A program made the position numbers and the translations under genes. A stretch of DNA of 20,734 bases, from assembly GCA_009731375.1 (NCBI GenBank), contig BJOX01000270.1:8474-29207 (forward strand), read 5' to 3'. Below are positions 1 to 10,035 of this stretch, one piece after another. The notes beneath the pieces were generated by a model. It did not search any database and was not told the origin of the DNA. It saw nothing but the letters and a program-made list of their open reading frames with translations. The stretch's first letter is position 1; each line of letters starts with the position of its first letter. Origin of the DNA: Paulinella micropora (lineage: Eukaryota > Cercozoa > Imbricatea > Euglyphida).

Positions 1-79
<79 letters not shown>

Positions 80-81
80 AC

Positions 82-149
<68 letters not shown>

Positions 150-178
150 CAAAATTATGTGTGTGTGTGTGTGTGTCC
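1..178. repeat. Composite dinucleotide microsatellite (TA, TG, CT, TA, TG)
   Basis: Consecutive blocks of TA, TG, CT, TA again and TG again, broken by short non-repeat words. The word gtgtccacctctcc appears twice (near 73 and 171), so the TG-CT cassette was itself duplicated. It lies directly upstream of a probable splice acceptor and is probably intronic. Any open frames here are repeat translations only. Confidence 0.95.
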
Positions 179-199
179 ACCTCTCCAAGTGAGCTTCAG

Positions 200-261
200 T
201 CTGGGATTCAGTCAGATTCAGAACTATCTAAAGAGTCTCTGGTGGATGAGTTTGCGGAGAA
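200..261 (+). CDS. Probable internal exon upstream of the first gap
   Basis: A short acidic open segment reads SGIQSDSELSKESL followed by VDEFAE. It ends at a textbook donor (AA|GTAAGT at 262), which would leave phase 2. The acceptor is either the CAG ending at 199 or the AAG ending at 189, both preceded by TG/CT repeats. The next sequence is CT repeat, poly-C and the gap, so the following exon is lost. It has the same strand and style as the gene resuming at 1242, and I infer it is an earlier exon of that gene. The function of this piece is not recognisable. Confidence 0.45.
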
Positions 262-267
262 GTAAGT

Positions 268-270
<3 letters not shown>

Positions 271-307
<37 letters not shown>

Positions 308-362
308 CCCCCTTCTTTCTTTCTTTCTCTCTTATACATACATATACACGTACACATTACGT

Positions 363-438
<76 letters not shown>

Positions 439-1241
439 NNNNNNNNNNNNNNNNNNNNNNNNNNNNNNNNNNNNNNNNNNNNNNNNNNNNNNNNNNNNNN
501 NNNNNNNNNNNNNNNNNNNNNNNNNNNNNNNNNNNNNNNNNNNNNNNNNNNNNNNNNNNNNNNNNNNNNNNNNNNNNNNNNNNNNNNNNNNNNNNNNNNN
601 NNNNNNNNNNNNNNNNNNNNNNNNNNNNNNNNNNNNNNNNNNNNNNNNNNNNNNNNNNNNNNNNNNNNNNNNNNNNNNNNNNNNNNNNNNNNNNNNNNNN
701 NNNNNNNNNNNNNNNNNNNNNNNNNNNNNNNNNNNNNNNNNNNNNNNNNNNNNNNNNNNNNNNNNNNNNNNNNNNNNNNNNNNNNNNNNNNNNNNNNNNN
801 NNNNNNNNNNNNNNNNNNNNNNNNNNNNNNNNNNNNNNNNNNNNNNNNNNNNNNNNNNNNNNNNNNNNNNNNNNNNNNNNNNNNNNNNNNNNNNNNNNNN
901 NNNNNNNNNNNNNNNNNNNNNNNNNNNNNNNNNNNNNNNNNNNNNNNNNNNNNNNNNNNNNNNNNNNNNNNNNNNNNNNNNNNNNNNNNNNNNNNNNNNN
1001 NNNNNNNNNNNNNNNNNNNNNNNNNNNNNNNNNNNNNNNNNNNNNNNNNNNNNNNNNNNNNNNNNNNNNNNNNNNNNNNNNNNNNNNNNNNNNNNNNNNN
1101 NNNNNNNNNNNNNNNNNNNNNNNNNNNNNNNNNNNNNNNNNNNNNNNNNNNNNNNNNNNNNNNNNNNNNNNNNNNNNNNNNNNNNNNNNNNNNNNNNNNN
1201 NNNNNNNNNNNNNNNNNNNNNNNNNNNNNNNNNNNNNNNNN
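271..1241. other. CT repeat, 75-base poly-C run and 803-base assembly gap
   Basis: A (CT)n tract at 271-304 follows a splice donor. Some ordinary sequence comes next, then an uninterrupted run of about 75 C (364-438) that goes straight into 803 N. The gap hides at least one exon of the gene that resumes at 1242. The poly-C run may be a sequencing artefact. Confidence 0.9.
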
Positions 1242-2074
1242 TGGTGGACGCTGCAGTCAACAATAAGTCCGGAGCAACCATCGGAAAGCTCAAGGAGCAG
1301 ATCGAGTCCACGCGGAAGGTGATTGAAAATTTCAGCATCCACGAGAGTCAGATGGCTACCATGAAGCCTTTCGTGACTGAGTGGGGGCGTCATATGCTAT
1401 CAGGATTGCATGCACAGGTACTGTTCTTGAACGTGATATGATGTCGATATTTCTGCTCGGTCTAACTGTGCTTGTGTTCCTTGTATACGTACGTAGCTTT
1501 TTGCAGACTACGTTGGGTTCTATGCGCTAGATGGCTCTCAGTTCTGGTTGCTGGGCATCGTTTTATTGTTCATGGACGTCCCGGGTGCAATCAACGCGAG
1601 ACAACTCAATTACTTGTTCTGGGGCCAAGGTATCACTTGTTCTGAGTACGTGACAACTTCAACCATGTCCACCTTTCAATTTTGTTTTGTAAGGCGAACA
1701 GACAGCCATTATTTACGTTTGGGCGCTCAACTACCTTTTCACAGTAGAGAATATCTGGCGTATTGGGTATGCCACTGAACATTCCCTTGCTTGTTCTTTT
1801 ACTTTGAATATTGCGTTGTCTTGCTATTCAGTTTTCTTAGTATTACTAGAATTATTGTTGTGACTGGTGTTGTGTCTGGTGTTGAGGCGAATAATTCAGA
1901 TTTCAGGAGACAATGGATCCAACCTCAACAATTACGGTCTCATCAATTGGTTGACCGGCCTCTACCAGCAAGTGCTGAAGCACAGCACCGAGCTCAGCGA
2001 CAAGACTGAGGTGGAGGTGCAGCATGACTCATTATGTCCCAACCACGCCGCTAACATTGTTGGTAACATTGTTG

Positions 2075-2105
<31 letters not shown>

Positions 2106-3609
2106 ACAGTACCTGGAAAAAAAAAAAAAAACTTAGTGCTTGCTACTGGCATAGGATAAGAAGGTTGTGTGGATAAAAAAGAAAAAACGTCACAAGCTTC
2201 TCTTCCATGCGCCCCCAGAAACCCTAGCTACTACTACTAGTATTGTTACTGTTACCACAATTTCTGTCTGTAATAGATATTCTGGGTAACTCTCTGAAAG
2301 CCATTGCTTGGAAGCACCAGCTCGACAGCAATCAGCCCTTTTCCAAACCGGAAGACTTTGCCAGACTGTTTGGAGACGATCCCGATACTAGGTGCATTAT
2401 TGTCCCTGCCATAAAAGATATGGTTCTTCGGGATTTCTCCGGCGGGGAGCCTAGCAACGAAAGCCCAGACATTTCGACAGTTGTGAATGGTGTCAAAGCA
2501 AGGGGAATTCGTGACTGCTGCTCAATTAGGTACTCTTTCATAGACGCAAAGGGAGACAGGAAGTGGGAACCAGGGATAGTGATCGCACGGGAAACTCCTC
2601 ACCACGAGAGAGGTCCGCCCCCCCCCCCCCTCATTCTTTCTTTTTTTCTCTCTTCCTCTCTCTGTCTCTCTCCCTCCCCTCCCCCTACCCCATGTGTGTG
2701 TGGCCCAGGGTGGCTCTGGGTTTTGCGCACACGCGAAAACTTCCGCGACCTCTGTAAGGGCTGCTCGCATTATTTGGAAAGGCCAGTTCGAAAGCAAGAT
2801 GCTCCTGAGCTGCACATTCCGGGTTGCAGAGCAACTTCGAGCGTCCGCAACAGGGAGGGACGTCCTTCCAAACGCGCCCTTGACAGGGCCCGAGCGCAAA
2901 GGAGGTACGAAAAGGCTATGGACCCGCAAGGCGCAGGGCGCACGGACTGGCAAGAAAGTGCCCAGTCAGGCGGACGGCGACCAGCAAGGCAGTACACCAT
3001 CGAGCAACTGTTGGAGCGGGAGGGTCTTCAGGCAAAGACGCTGGCCAGCAAAATGACCCGGCCCGTTCTGGTGAAATTTTGCCGAGAGCACGGATTGCAA
3101 AGTGAGGGCCAGACGAAGCGACAGATGGCTGCAGCTATTATCGCGCATCATCAGCTTCAGGCCTGCAGTGATTGCGGTGGTGCAGGCGTCGGAGCCAGCG
3201 GTGGTGCAGGCATCGGAGCCAGCGGTGGTGACGTGGATGGCGGTGGAGAATTCAAACGGGTACTAAGGGCGGTACTAAGGGCGTAGGTTTTTGGTTGTTG
3301 AAGATTTTTTTCGTTGTAGCTCTGGACGGATTAATTCCTTGTTTGTTTGTTGTTTCCCTGTTTTAGCGCAAGCGCAACCAGTCTGGGGGCCAGTCGAGAG
3401 CGGCGCGGCGGCCCAAGAGACAGCGCATGGTTGAAGAGGTAGATGCAACTATGATGCGTGAGTCTGAGCCACTTCAGGCTGCGGCACCCCCCCGACGCCA
3501 ACAGAAGCCAGTATCGTATGCAGAATTAGATGGATCTTCAGACAGCGAGACGAGCATCCAATCGTCATTGTACGTTCCAGAGGAAGGGAGTGACCAGGAG
3601 GACCAGTGA
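1242..3609 (+). CDS. Multi-exon transposase/integrase-like protein with SAP-like segment, 3' part of gene
   Basis: Seven exons join in frame: <1242-1417, 1497-1629, 1694-1766, 1887-2062, 2277-2612, 2709-3259 and 3367-3609. They give 561 codons with no break. The acceptor at 1887 is the weakest call. Numbering from 1244, GDNGSN (D135), a following NNY, and LCPNHAANIVD (D186) lie 51 residues apart. This is the acidic-residue, Asn and His-Asp layout of RNase H-like transposase-derived families such as DUF7869; family membership is inference. Further on come CKGC (313-316) and a SAP-like helix pair (about 408-447: LVKFCREHGL then MAAAIIAHH). A Gly/Ala/Ser-rich linker, a basic RKR/RRPKRQR patch (possible nuclear signal) and an acidic Ser-rich tail ending in TGA complete it. 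Introns at 2063 and 2613 hold CT tracts that serve as polypyrimidine tracts. The 5' end is lost in the gap. A host gene domesticated from a transposon is the main alternative to an active element. Confidence 0.65.
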
Positions 3610-3618
3610 GCAACAGCC

Positions 3619-3795
3619 ATGGGTCCTGTGAGATTCCAGGGTAAGGTATACCTAGCTGTGGAGATAGGTAGGCTTCTTGTGGACATTCACGCGTCCGCTG
3701 AGCACCTCGTGAACGTCTCTGAAATGCAACCCCTGCATAAGATCTGTCTGGATTTACTCATGTCTTTTGCTGGGATTACGGGCAACAATTTTTGA
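3619..3795 (+). CDS. Small open frame in phase with, and just after, the preceding stop
   Basis: 58 codons starting MGPVRFQGKVYLAVEIGRLL and ending GITGNNF before TGA. The codons look coding-like (many G-first codons, ordinary residue mix). The frame is exactly that of the upstream gene, separated only by TGA GCA ACA GCC. It could be a C-terminal extension reached by stop read-through, a coding tail cut off by a new stop mutation, or a chance open frame in a 3' UTR. No splice alternative that removes the TGA and keeps this frame was found. Confidence 0.35.
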   Translation: MGPVRFQGKVYLAVEIGRLLVDIHASAEHLVNVSEMQPLHKICLDLLMSFAGITGNNF

Positions 3796-3860
3796 AGTGC
3801 CCGATGCTGCGTATGTGACCCAGGCCAGGACAAGGCTTCGATTATTTTATTTTTTCTTCA

Positions 3861-4567
3861 TTTTATTTGTGTTTCATTGTTAATTGCTGCGTGTGTTATG
3901 AGTCTAGTATGGACGGGGGCGGTCGGTGAGGGGCTGTACGCTCCATGGACATACCGAAGCAGGTATTAAAAAAGATGAATTTTTTGGTGCCACGACAGTC
4001 GCTATTTTGAAGTCATTTGGGTCCTGTATGAGAATAGGGAGCATTTGTAGAAGCTATTAATCACAGCAAAACTCCAAAATACAGTAATACGCTTAAAAAA
4101 GAAACACTTCAGAGGATTTAGGGGGAAAAAAATTTTACGTGGACTTGGAGTTTTCACTATCGCTCCTAAATGATTTTTTTCCAAAAAAAGTTGAAGTCAA
4201 GTGTAAGATTTATTTTATTTGTGTTTCATTGTCATTTTCTGCGTGTGTTATGAGTCTAGTATGGACGGGGGCGGTCGGTGAGGGGCTGTATGCTCCATGG
4301 ACATACCGAAGCAGGTATTAAAAAGATGAATTTTTTTGGTGCCACGACAGTCGCTTTTTTGAAGTCGTTTGGGTCCTGTGTGAGAATAAGGAGCATCTGC
4401 AGCAGCTAATAATGCAAGAAAATGTCAAAAATATAGGAATACGCAAAAAAATAACATTTCCGTGGAATTTGGGGAATTTTTTTTTTACGTGGACTTGGAG
4501 TTTTTCACTTTTGCTCCAACATGGTTTTTTTTTTCGAAAAAATTAAAGTCAAGTGCCGGAATTATTT
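3861..4567. repeat. Tandem duplication, 352-bp unit, two copies
   Basis: Copy one runs 3861-4212 and copy two 4213 to about 4567. Both open with ttttatttgtgtttcattgt and share gagtctagtatggacggggg and the ggtgccacgacagtcgct block. They differ by scattered substitutions and homopolymer length changes, so the duplication is not very recent. No protein is confidently encoded on either strand. Minus-strand frames are open for about 60 codons in each copy but are too AT-rich and low in complexity to claim. Confidence 0.9.
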
Positions 4568-4662
4568 TTAAAAAAAAATATTTATTAATAACAATGAATG
4601 GAAACATCATTACAGCTCCACGACTCACCGGGAACAAGCCGGAACAGGAAGGTGCCACTATT

Positions 4663-5031
4663 TTAGCGTCTCATAGTCTCATTGTGTTTATAGCTTGCGA
4701 ACTTCTCATACTCCGAACTTTGCTCCAGATGCCAAGCCAGGCGACGCGCAGATGTAATCGAGGAGGTGCTTGCCTGTGCCCGTGCCGCGCTGCTCACGCC
4801 GGGACCACCAGTAGGACCCTTCCACTGGGCACGAGAAGCCAGATTTCGCAGGCCCGTAGCGACGAGGACAGCCGCGAGTCTCTTGCCGTTCTCCGAACGT
4901 ACCGGTGCTCCCTTATCATCGACCTCCCCGTGCTGACCGACGATTAAGATTAAGAATAAGAACAATAAGAATAAGAATAAGAATAAGAATAAGAATAAGA
5001 ATAAGAATAATAGAATAATACAATAATAATA

Positions 5032-5094
<63 letters not shown>

Positions 5095-5172
5095 GAGAGA
5101 GAGAGAGAGCGAGAGAGAGAGAGAGAGAGAGCGAGAGAGACAGAGAGTGAGAGAGAGAGAGAGCGAGCGAGC

Positions 5173-5239
<67 letters not shown>

Positions 5240-5299
5240 AGACAGACAGACAGAGAGAGGGAGACAGACAGACAGACAGAGAGAGAGAGAGAGAGAGAC

Positions 5300-5340
<41 letters not shown>

Positions 5341-5403
5341 GACAGAGAGAGACAGAGAGAGACAGAGAGAGAGACAGAGAGAGACAGAGAGAGACAGAGA
5401 GAG

Positions 5404-5442
<39 letters not shown>

Positions 5443-5678
5443 GAGAGAGAGACAGACAGAGAGAGAGAGACAGAGAGAGACAGAGAGACAGAGAGACAGA
5501 GAGACAGAGAGAGAGAGAGAGAGAGTGAGAGGACAGTATGTATATATGTATGTATGTATGTGGGTATGTGGGTATGTACGTGCGTAATATTGTGTTCAAG
5601 TACCCCGATTTTCCAACATTTGCTGATGAGGGCGAGGATAGCTTTGCCATTTACGTCCAGGCCGTTGTCTTCAACCAT
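4663..5678 (-). CDS. Small two-exon protein of unknown function
   Basis: Exon 1 (5678-5604) starts at ATG and reads MVEDNGLDVNGKAILALISK then CWKIG. The donor is GGG|GTACTT. Exon 2 (4932-4663) follows an acceptor with a long T/C-rich tract (GGTCAG|CACGGG). Both splices are phase 0, giving 114 residues. The second exon is hydrophilic and Ala/Ser/Arg-rich, then has RRLAWHLEQSSEYEKF near the end and stops at TAA. An in-frame TGA lies just upstream of the ATG. A strong donor (G|GTGAGT) lies about 45 nt past the TAA in the same frame, so the stop may be a late mutation or the gene may extend. I do not recognise a domain. The intron is almost wholly microsatellite. Confidence 0.5.
4948..5580. repeat. 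AAGAAT, AAT, GA/GACA and TATG microsatellites inside the minus-strand intron
   Basis: From left to right: (AAGAAT)n to about 5010, (AAT)n to 5093, a 430-base purine-rich GA tract with regular GACA interruptions to about 5530, then TATG/TGGG. On the minus strand the GA tract becomes CT, directly upstream of the 3' splice site at 4933. Long open frames here (poly-Ser/Leu, poly-Glu/Arg) are repeat translations. Confidence 0.95.
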
Positions 5679-5732
5679 CAATAGCTTTCACTCTCCTAGC
5701 ATAATCAATTGCAAAACATAGCAGTGAAGAGA

Positions 5733-5778
<46 letters not shown>

Positions 5779-5956
5779 ACTTCAAACGGAGTGCGCACTT
5801 CAAACGGCGACTTATTCAGAGGCCAAAAATGAAAGAATTTGCTGCAAGGAATCAATAAGCCGCAGACAATGGCTTATGTGGGACACAAGGTTAGTTTAAG
5901 AGTGTACAGGACTTCCTCAAGCCTAACAGACGCCGCACATGCTGAATGTTTTGCTG
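5679..5956. other. Intergenic stretch with a GA tract and a short direct repeat
   Basis: This stretch holds the 5' flank of the minus-strand gene, a (GA)n tract at about 5731-5777, and the 13-mer gcacttcaaacgg twice (5777 and 5795), separated by a few bases. The GA tract is CT on the strand of the adjacent minus-strand gene. No convincing coding exon is visible. Confidence 0.7.
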
Positions 5957-6412
5957 TCAAGAATTTACTTCTTACCATTCTAGTCCTGGTGAGAAAAAAT
6001 GGCATGGGCCGGCCGATTAGTGAAAGTGCTTTTACTAATTGGCCGGCCCAGGCCATTTCAGAAAACTGCAAAGTGTTATCGTCAGGACTCTCTGTGCTAA
6101 TTGGTAAAAAAAAGGACTCACGGTGCTCAAGAATTTACTTCTTACCATTTTAGTCCTGGTGAGAAAAAATGGTATGGGCCGGCCGATTAGTGAAAGGACT
6201 TTTCACTAATCGGCCGGCCCAGGCCATTTCAGAAAACTGCAAAGTGTTATCGTCAGGACTCTGTGCTAACTGGTAAAAAAAAAGGACTAGTCCTGGTGAG
6301 AAAAAATGGCATGGGCCGGCCGATTAGTGAAAGTCCTTTCACTAATCGGCCGGCTCAGGCCAAAACAGAAAACTGCAAAGTGTTATCGTCAGGACTCTGT
6401 ACTAACTGTCTG
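5957..6412. repeat. Three tandem copies of a unit carrying a long hairpin
   Basis: Units start near 5957, 6127 and 6288, the third lacking the first about 25 bases. Each has agtcctggtgagaaaaaatgg, then an inverted repeat, then cagaaaactgcaaagtgtta. The middle copy is a perfect 20-bp stem (6176-6195 with 6201-6220; GGGCCGGCC at the base, 5-base loop). In copies one and three the stem differences are C-to-T on the right arm, which keep G-U pairing in RNA. Flanking AATGG and CCATT words extend the stem past a small bulge. Each arm has an FseI-type GGCCGGCC palindrome. It could be a hairpin RNA locus, a tandem MITE or neutral satellite. The open frame running through copies one and two looks incidental. 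Confidence 0.9.
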
Positions 6413-6429
6413 GGATTTACCAGCCCACG

Positions 6430-6520
6430 GTCTCTATCTCCCTCTCTCTCTCTCTATATATATATATCTATCTATCTATCTATCTATCTCTCTATCTATC
6501 TCTCTCTCTCTCTCTATCTA

Positions 6521-6551
<31 letters not shown>

Positions 6552-6638
6552 CTATCTACCTACCTATCTATCTATCTATCTCTCTATCTCTCTATCTCTC
6601 TATCTCTCTATCTCTCTATCTATCTATCTATCTATCTA

Positions 6639-6697
<59 letters not shown>

Positions 6698-6876
6698 GCC
6701 TCTCTCTCTCTCTCTGTCTCTGTCTCTCACACAATCTCTCTTTCTCTCAATCTTTCTTTCTCTCTCTCTCTCCCTCTCTCTCTCTCTCTCTATTTATCTA
6801 TCTATCTGTCTCTCTCTCTATCTTTCTCTCTAGCTCTCTAGCTATCTATCTATCTATCTCTCTATCTCTCTATCTC

Positions 6877-6907
<31 letters not shown>

Positions 6908-6952
6908 CTCTGTCTCTGTCTCTCTTTTTATATATCTATCTCTCTATCTCTC

Positions 6953-6989
<37 letters not shown>

Positions 6990-7082
6990 GTGTCTCTGTC
7001 TCTCTCTATCTATCTATCTCTCTCTCTCATATATATATATATTACATATATATATCTATCTATCTATCTCTCTATCTATCTC
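6430..7082. repeat. CT / CTAT / TA microsatellite block
   Basis: Nearly pure pyrimidine on the + strand, alternating (CT)n and (CTAT)n with short TA islands. A non-repeat phrase, gtctctcacacaatctc followed by cttt and caatctttctttc, sits near 6720 and recurs near 7707. No gene. Confidence 0.95.
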
Positions 7083-7611
7083 TGTTCCCTCAGGGTGCCC
7101 TTTCTCGCTTGTTGAGCCCGGAATAAAACCCACAGTGCTCTGTCGGTTTATGCTAGACTGTCGATGTCACAGTCTCGAAACTCCATCTGCTTACTGGGCC
7201 CTCTGTAATGGAGGTGGGAGCTCGTTCTGCAAGGGGCGCTTTATGGAACGAGCCCTGGNNNNNNNNNNNNNNNNNNNNNNNNNNNNNNNNNNNNNNNNNN
7301 NNNNNNNNNNNNNNNNNNNNNNNNNNNNNNNNNNNNNNNNNNNNNNNNNNTTTATACTAGACTGTCGAACAGTCTCGAAACTCCATCTGCTTACTGGGCC
7401 CTCTGTAATGGAGGTGGGAGCTCGTTCTGCAAGGGGCGCTTATGGAACGAGCCCTGGCCCCGCCTGGTACTAGGGAGCTTTGGTATCGCCTGTATCAGTC
7501 CCTTCCGTGCAAACATCACGGCTCAGCTGGGCATCGGGTTAATACTTTGCCCACAGACTTTCTTGGTTGACGAAATCAGAAGCTCCTTTTTTCTGACATT
7601 AGTCGATATCT
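7083..7611. repeat. Unique block present twice around a 92-base gap
   Basis: 7147-7258 and 7351-7457 are near-identical (tctcgaaactccatctgctt, ggaggtgggagctcgttctg). They differ mainly by small indels (a missing tgtc, ttt versus tt). The copies face each other across the N gap, so they may be unmerged ends of overlapping contigs rather than a true tandem repeat. After the second copy, about 150 bases of non-repeat sequence (7458-7611) hold no convincing gene. Confidence 0.85.
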
Positions 7612-7612
7612 C

Positions 7613-7644
<32 letters not shown>

Positions 7645-7749
7645 CTCTTTCTCTCTCTCTCTATCTATCTCTCTCTCTCTATCTCTCTCTATCTCTCTGT
7701 CTCTGTCTCTCACACAATCTCTCTTTCTCTCAATCTTTCTTTCTCTCTC

Positions 7750-7806
<57 letters not shown>

Positions 7807-7863
7807 CTATCTCTCTATCTTTCTCTCTCTCTCTCTATCTATCTATCTCTCTATCTCTCTATC

Positions 7864-7894
<31 letters not shown>

Positions 7895-8322
7895 CTCTCT
7901 CTCTGTCTGTCTCTGTCTCTCTCTATATATCTATCTATCTATCTCTCTCTCTGTCTCTGTCTCTCTCTATCTATCTATCTCTCTCATATATATATATATA
8001 ATATATATCTATATATATATGTATATCTATCTATCTATCTCTCTATCTATCTATCTCTCTATCTATCTCTCTATCTCTCTCTCTTTCTCTCTCTCTCTAT
8101 CTATCTCTCTCTCTCTCTATCTCTCTATCTCTCTACCTCTCTCTCTATCTCTCTCTCTCTCTCTCTCTCGGAGTCTCTCTCTTAATCTCTCTCTCTCTCT
8201 TAATCTCTCTCTTGCTCTCAATCTCTCTCGCTCTCTCTCTCTCTGTGTGTGTCTCTCTCGGTCTCTCTCACACAATCTCTTTCTCTCAATGTCTCTCCCT
8301 ATCTCTCTCTCTCTCTCTCTCT
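7612..8322. repeat. Second CT / CTAT microsatellite block
   Basis: Same composition and strand polarity as the block at 6430-7082, including the shared phrase near 7707 and a decayed version near 8262. It ends about 140 bases before the first coding-like segment of the next + strand gene. Confidence 0.95.
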
Positions 8323-8463
8323 GAGACTCTCACTCCTGTATTTGCCTCCACATAGGTGTTAATATGTCCGGACCAAGCGAAACTCCCACCACGGAGACTA
8401 CTACGACTAACACACGTAGTTCTACGAATGTGACTTCTTGAGTGCCCGCCTCTCGTCACGGGC

Positions 8464-10035
8464 ATGACTTGGTCGCGACTGCTGTTAAAACACCACCCGT
8501 TAGCATTCCCGAGGCGATTGCGCATTTGCCCCCCGACAATGGCTGACAACATGCAACATCTCGCGTTGCAACACACCTGTCTAGTGAAGTCATTAGCGCA
8601 GGAGGAAACTGAGCTCACCATGATTTCAACCATGGTATATATTTCAGTATATAATGTTGTATGAAATAGTGTTGTATGCACGTATATATGTCTGTGTGCA
8701 TGTTGTATATATGTGTGTATGTATGTATGCATGTATGTATGTATGTACTATGTATGTATGTATATATGTATGTAATAATATTATTGCATCAATTTATGTG
8801 TGTATGTATGTATCATTGTATGTATGTATGTATGTAATTTTGTATGTAAGTGTAATAACTATGTATGTATGTATGTAACTTTGTATGTAAGTGTAATAAC
8901 TGTGTATGTATGTAAGTATGTATGTATGTATGTATGCTTGTATGGTTGTACGTATGTATGTATCATTATGGTCATGTATGTATGTATGTAACTTAGAGTG
9001 TAGTAACTATGTATGTAACATTGCCTGTGTGTATGCATCTAGGTATGTATGTGTGTTATCTGTATGTACGTATGCATGTATGTAGGTATGTAAGTGTGTA
9101 TGTATGTAACATTGTGTATATGTATGTATGTATGTATGTATGTACATGTATGTATGTCTTTATGTATGTATGTGTGTATGTGTGTATACATAGTGTCATA
9201 ACTATGTATGTATGCCTTTGTGTGTGCATCTGTGCAATGATGCATGTATGCATGTGTGTATGTGTCTATGTATGTATGTTTGCATGTCTGTCTGTGTGTG
9301 TGTGTGTGTGTGTTTGTGTGTGTTTGTGTGTGTGTTGTGTTCATGGTTTGTCACAGTACGTGTTTGGAGGTGTTGATTGTGCGTAAGTTTGTCCAGTATG
9401 TCTTAGTGTGTATGCATGGGTATCTTGTATGTATAAATGTACGTAATTATTATCCCATACATTTAAATATGTTTTTTATCTTGTCAGGAGCATTCCAAAC
9501 TGACAGCTTACTACACCGCAGAAGTGTCGCACGGATTGGAGAGCATGCAGCTGTCCAGCATCATAATGTATCTAGTAACTCGCCTAAGCAAAGCAAAAAA
9601 ATGACGTTTTCCAAAAAGGCCCAGAAGCATGCATGGTTTGACCTAGGTAACCTTGTTCTCAACGTATCCTTGGAATTTTATCATCACACTTCCTGCTTGC
9701 CTTGGTGACAGTGTACGGGGAACTGACAAACATTACAAGAGACAACCAGGAACAGACAACCATTGGAGAAGACAACCTGCGGGCGTTTCCAGCAGGTGCC
9801 AACAGAGGATCATCCTTCCCGCTCAAGGAGGCTGTCGTGGATTTCGTCGCTGCTGCGTTATACATTAAAGAAAATGTACTCATATGCATCTGTGTAATTA
9901 CAGCTAACAGAATCTGTTTTGACTGTAGGCACCCCCCGACTATTTCCAAGGCTTGCTCCAAGTCGAAAGGCTGACTCAAGACAGGATGAAAAAAATACTG
10001 CAAGAAGGTAAACAACTTTACTGGCTACCATGGAA
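8464..10035 (+). CDS. Multi-exon gene of unknown function, coiled-coil-like start, with frame breaks
   Basis: Exon 1 ends at 8634 (ACCATG|GTATAT), exon 2 is 9488-9646, exon 3 is 9712-9875, and exon 4 starts at 9929. Readable pieces are MADNMQHLALQ...ELTMISTM, then EHSKLTAYYTAEVSHGLESM, KKAQKHAWFDL, VYGELTNITRDNQEQ...FPLKEAVVDFVAAALYIKEN and APPDYFQGLLQ...MKKILQEGKQLYWLPW. The first two look helical with heptad-like Leu/Met spacing. Phases agree at all three splices, but two shifts are needed: at C6 (8530) if the upstream VPASRHGHDLV frame is used, and at A7 (9594). The start is uncertain: ATG 8464 is in the MADNM frame, while an upstream ATG (8364) meets TGA at 8440. No domain recognised. It may be one gene with the next entry. 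Confidence 0.45.
8641..9345. repeat. TATG / GT microsatellite within an intron
   Basis: Degenerate (TATG)n broken by phrases such as gtaataactatg, ending in (TG)n. It fills most of the 853-base intron between the exons ending at 8634 and starting at 9488. Cys/Val/Met-rich open frames here are repeat translations. Confidence 0.95.

Noticed and set aside
208-1393. Minus-strand open frames of more than 350 codons running through the first gap
   Set aside because: They consist of N, poly-C read as poly-Gly, and CT repeats. The true coding signal at 1242-1417 is on the + strand, with matching splice phases.
4916-5681. Ser/Leu-rich minus-strand frames of about 240 codons and an Arg/Glu-rich + strand frame
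   Set aside because: Translations of the GA/GACA and AAT microsatellites. Only the first 25 codons on the minus strand (from 5678) look like protein, and they end at a donor site.
5998-6057. Rho-independent bacterial terminator
   Set aside because: The stem is long and GC-rich but has no following U tract, and the window has spliceosomal introns.
5839-6153. 104-codon + strand frame across the hairpin repeats
   Set aside because: The frame exists because the repeat unit lacks stops in that phase. The second unit copy breaks it, and the palindromic content explains the sequence better than coding.
5957-6412. CRISPR-like array
   Set aside because: Only three units with unequal spacing and internal long hairpins, no unique spacers, and eukaryotic context.
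8286-8732. 148-codon minus-strand frame
   Set aside because: Ends are TATG and CT repeat translations, and the middle is antisense to a more coding-like + strand exon with a donor at 8635.
9009-9344. Cys/Val/Tyr-rich and His/Thr-rich frames
   Set aside because: TATG and TG repeat translations within an intron.
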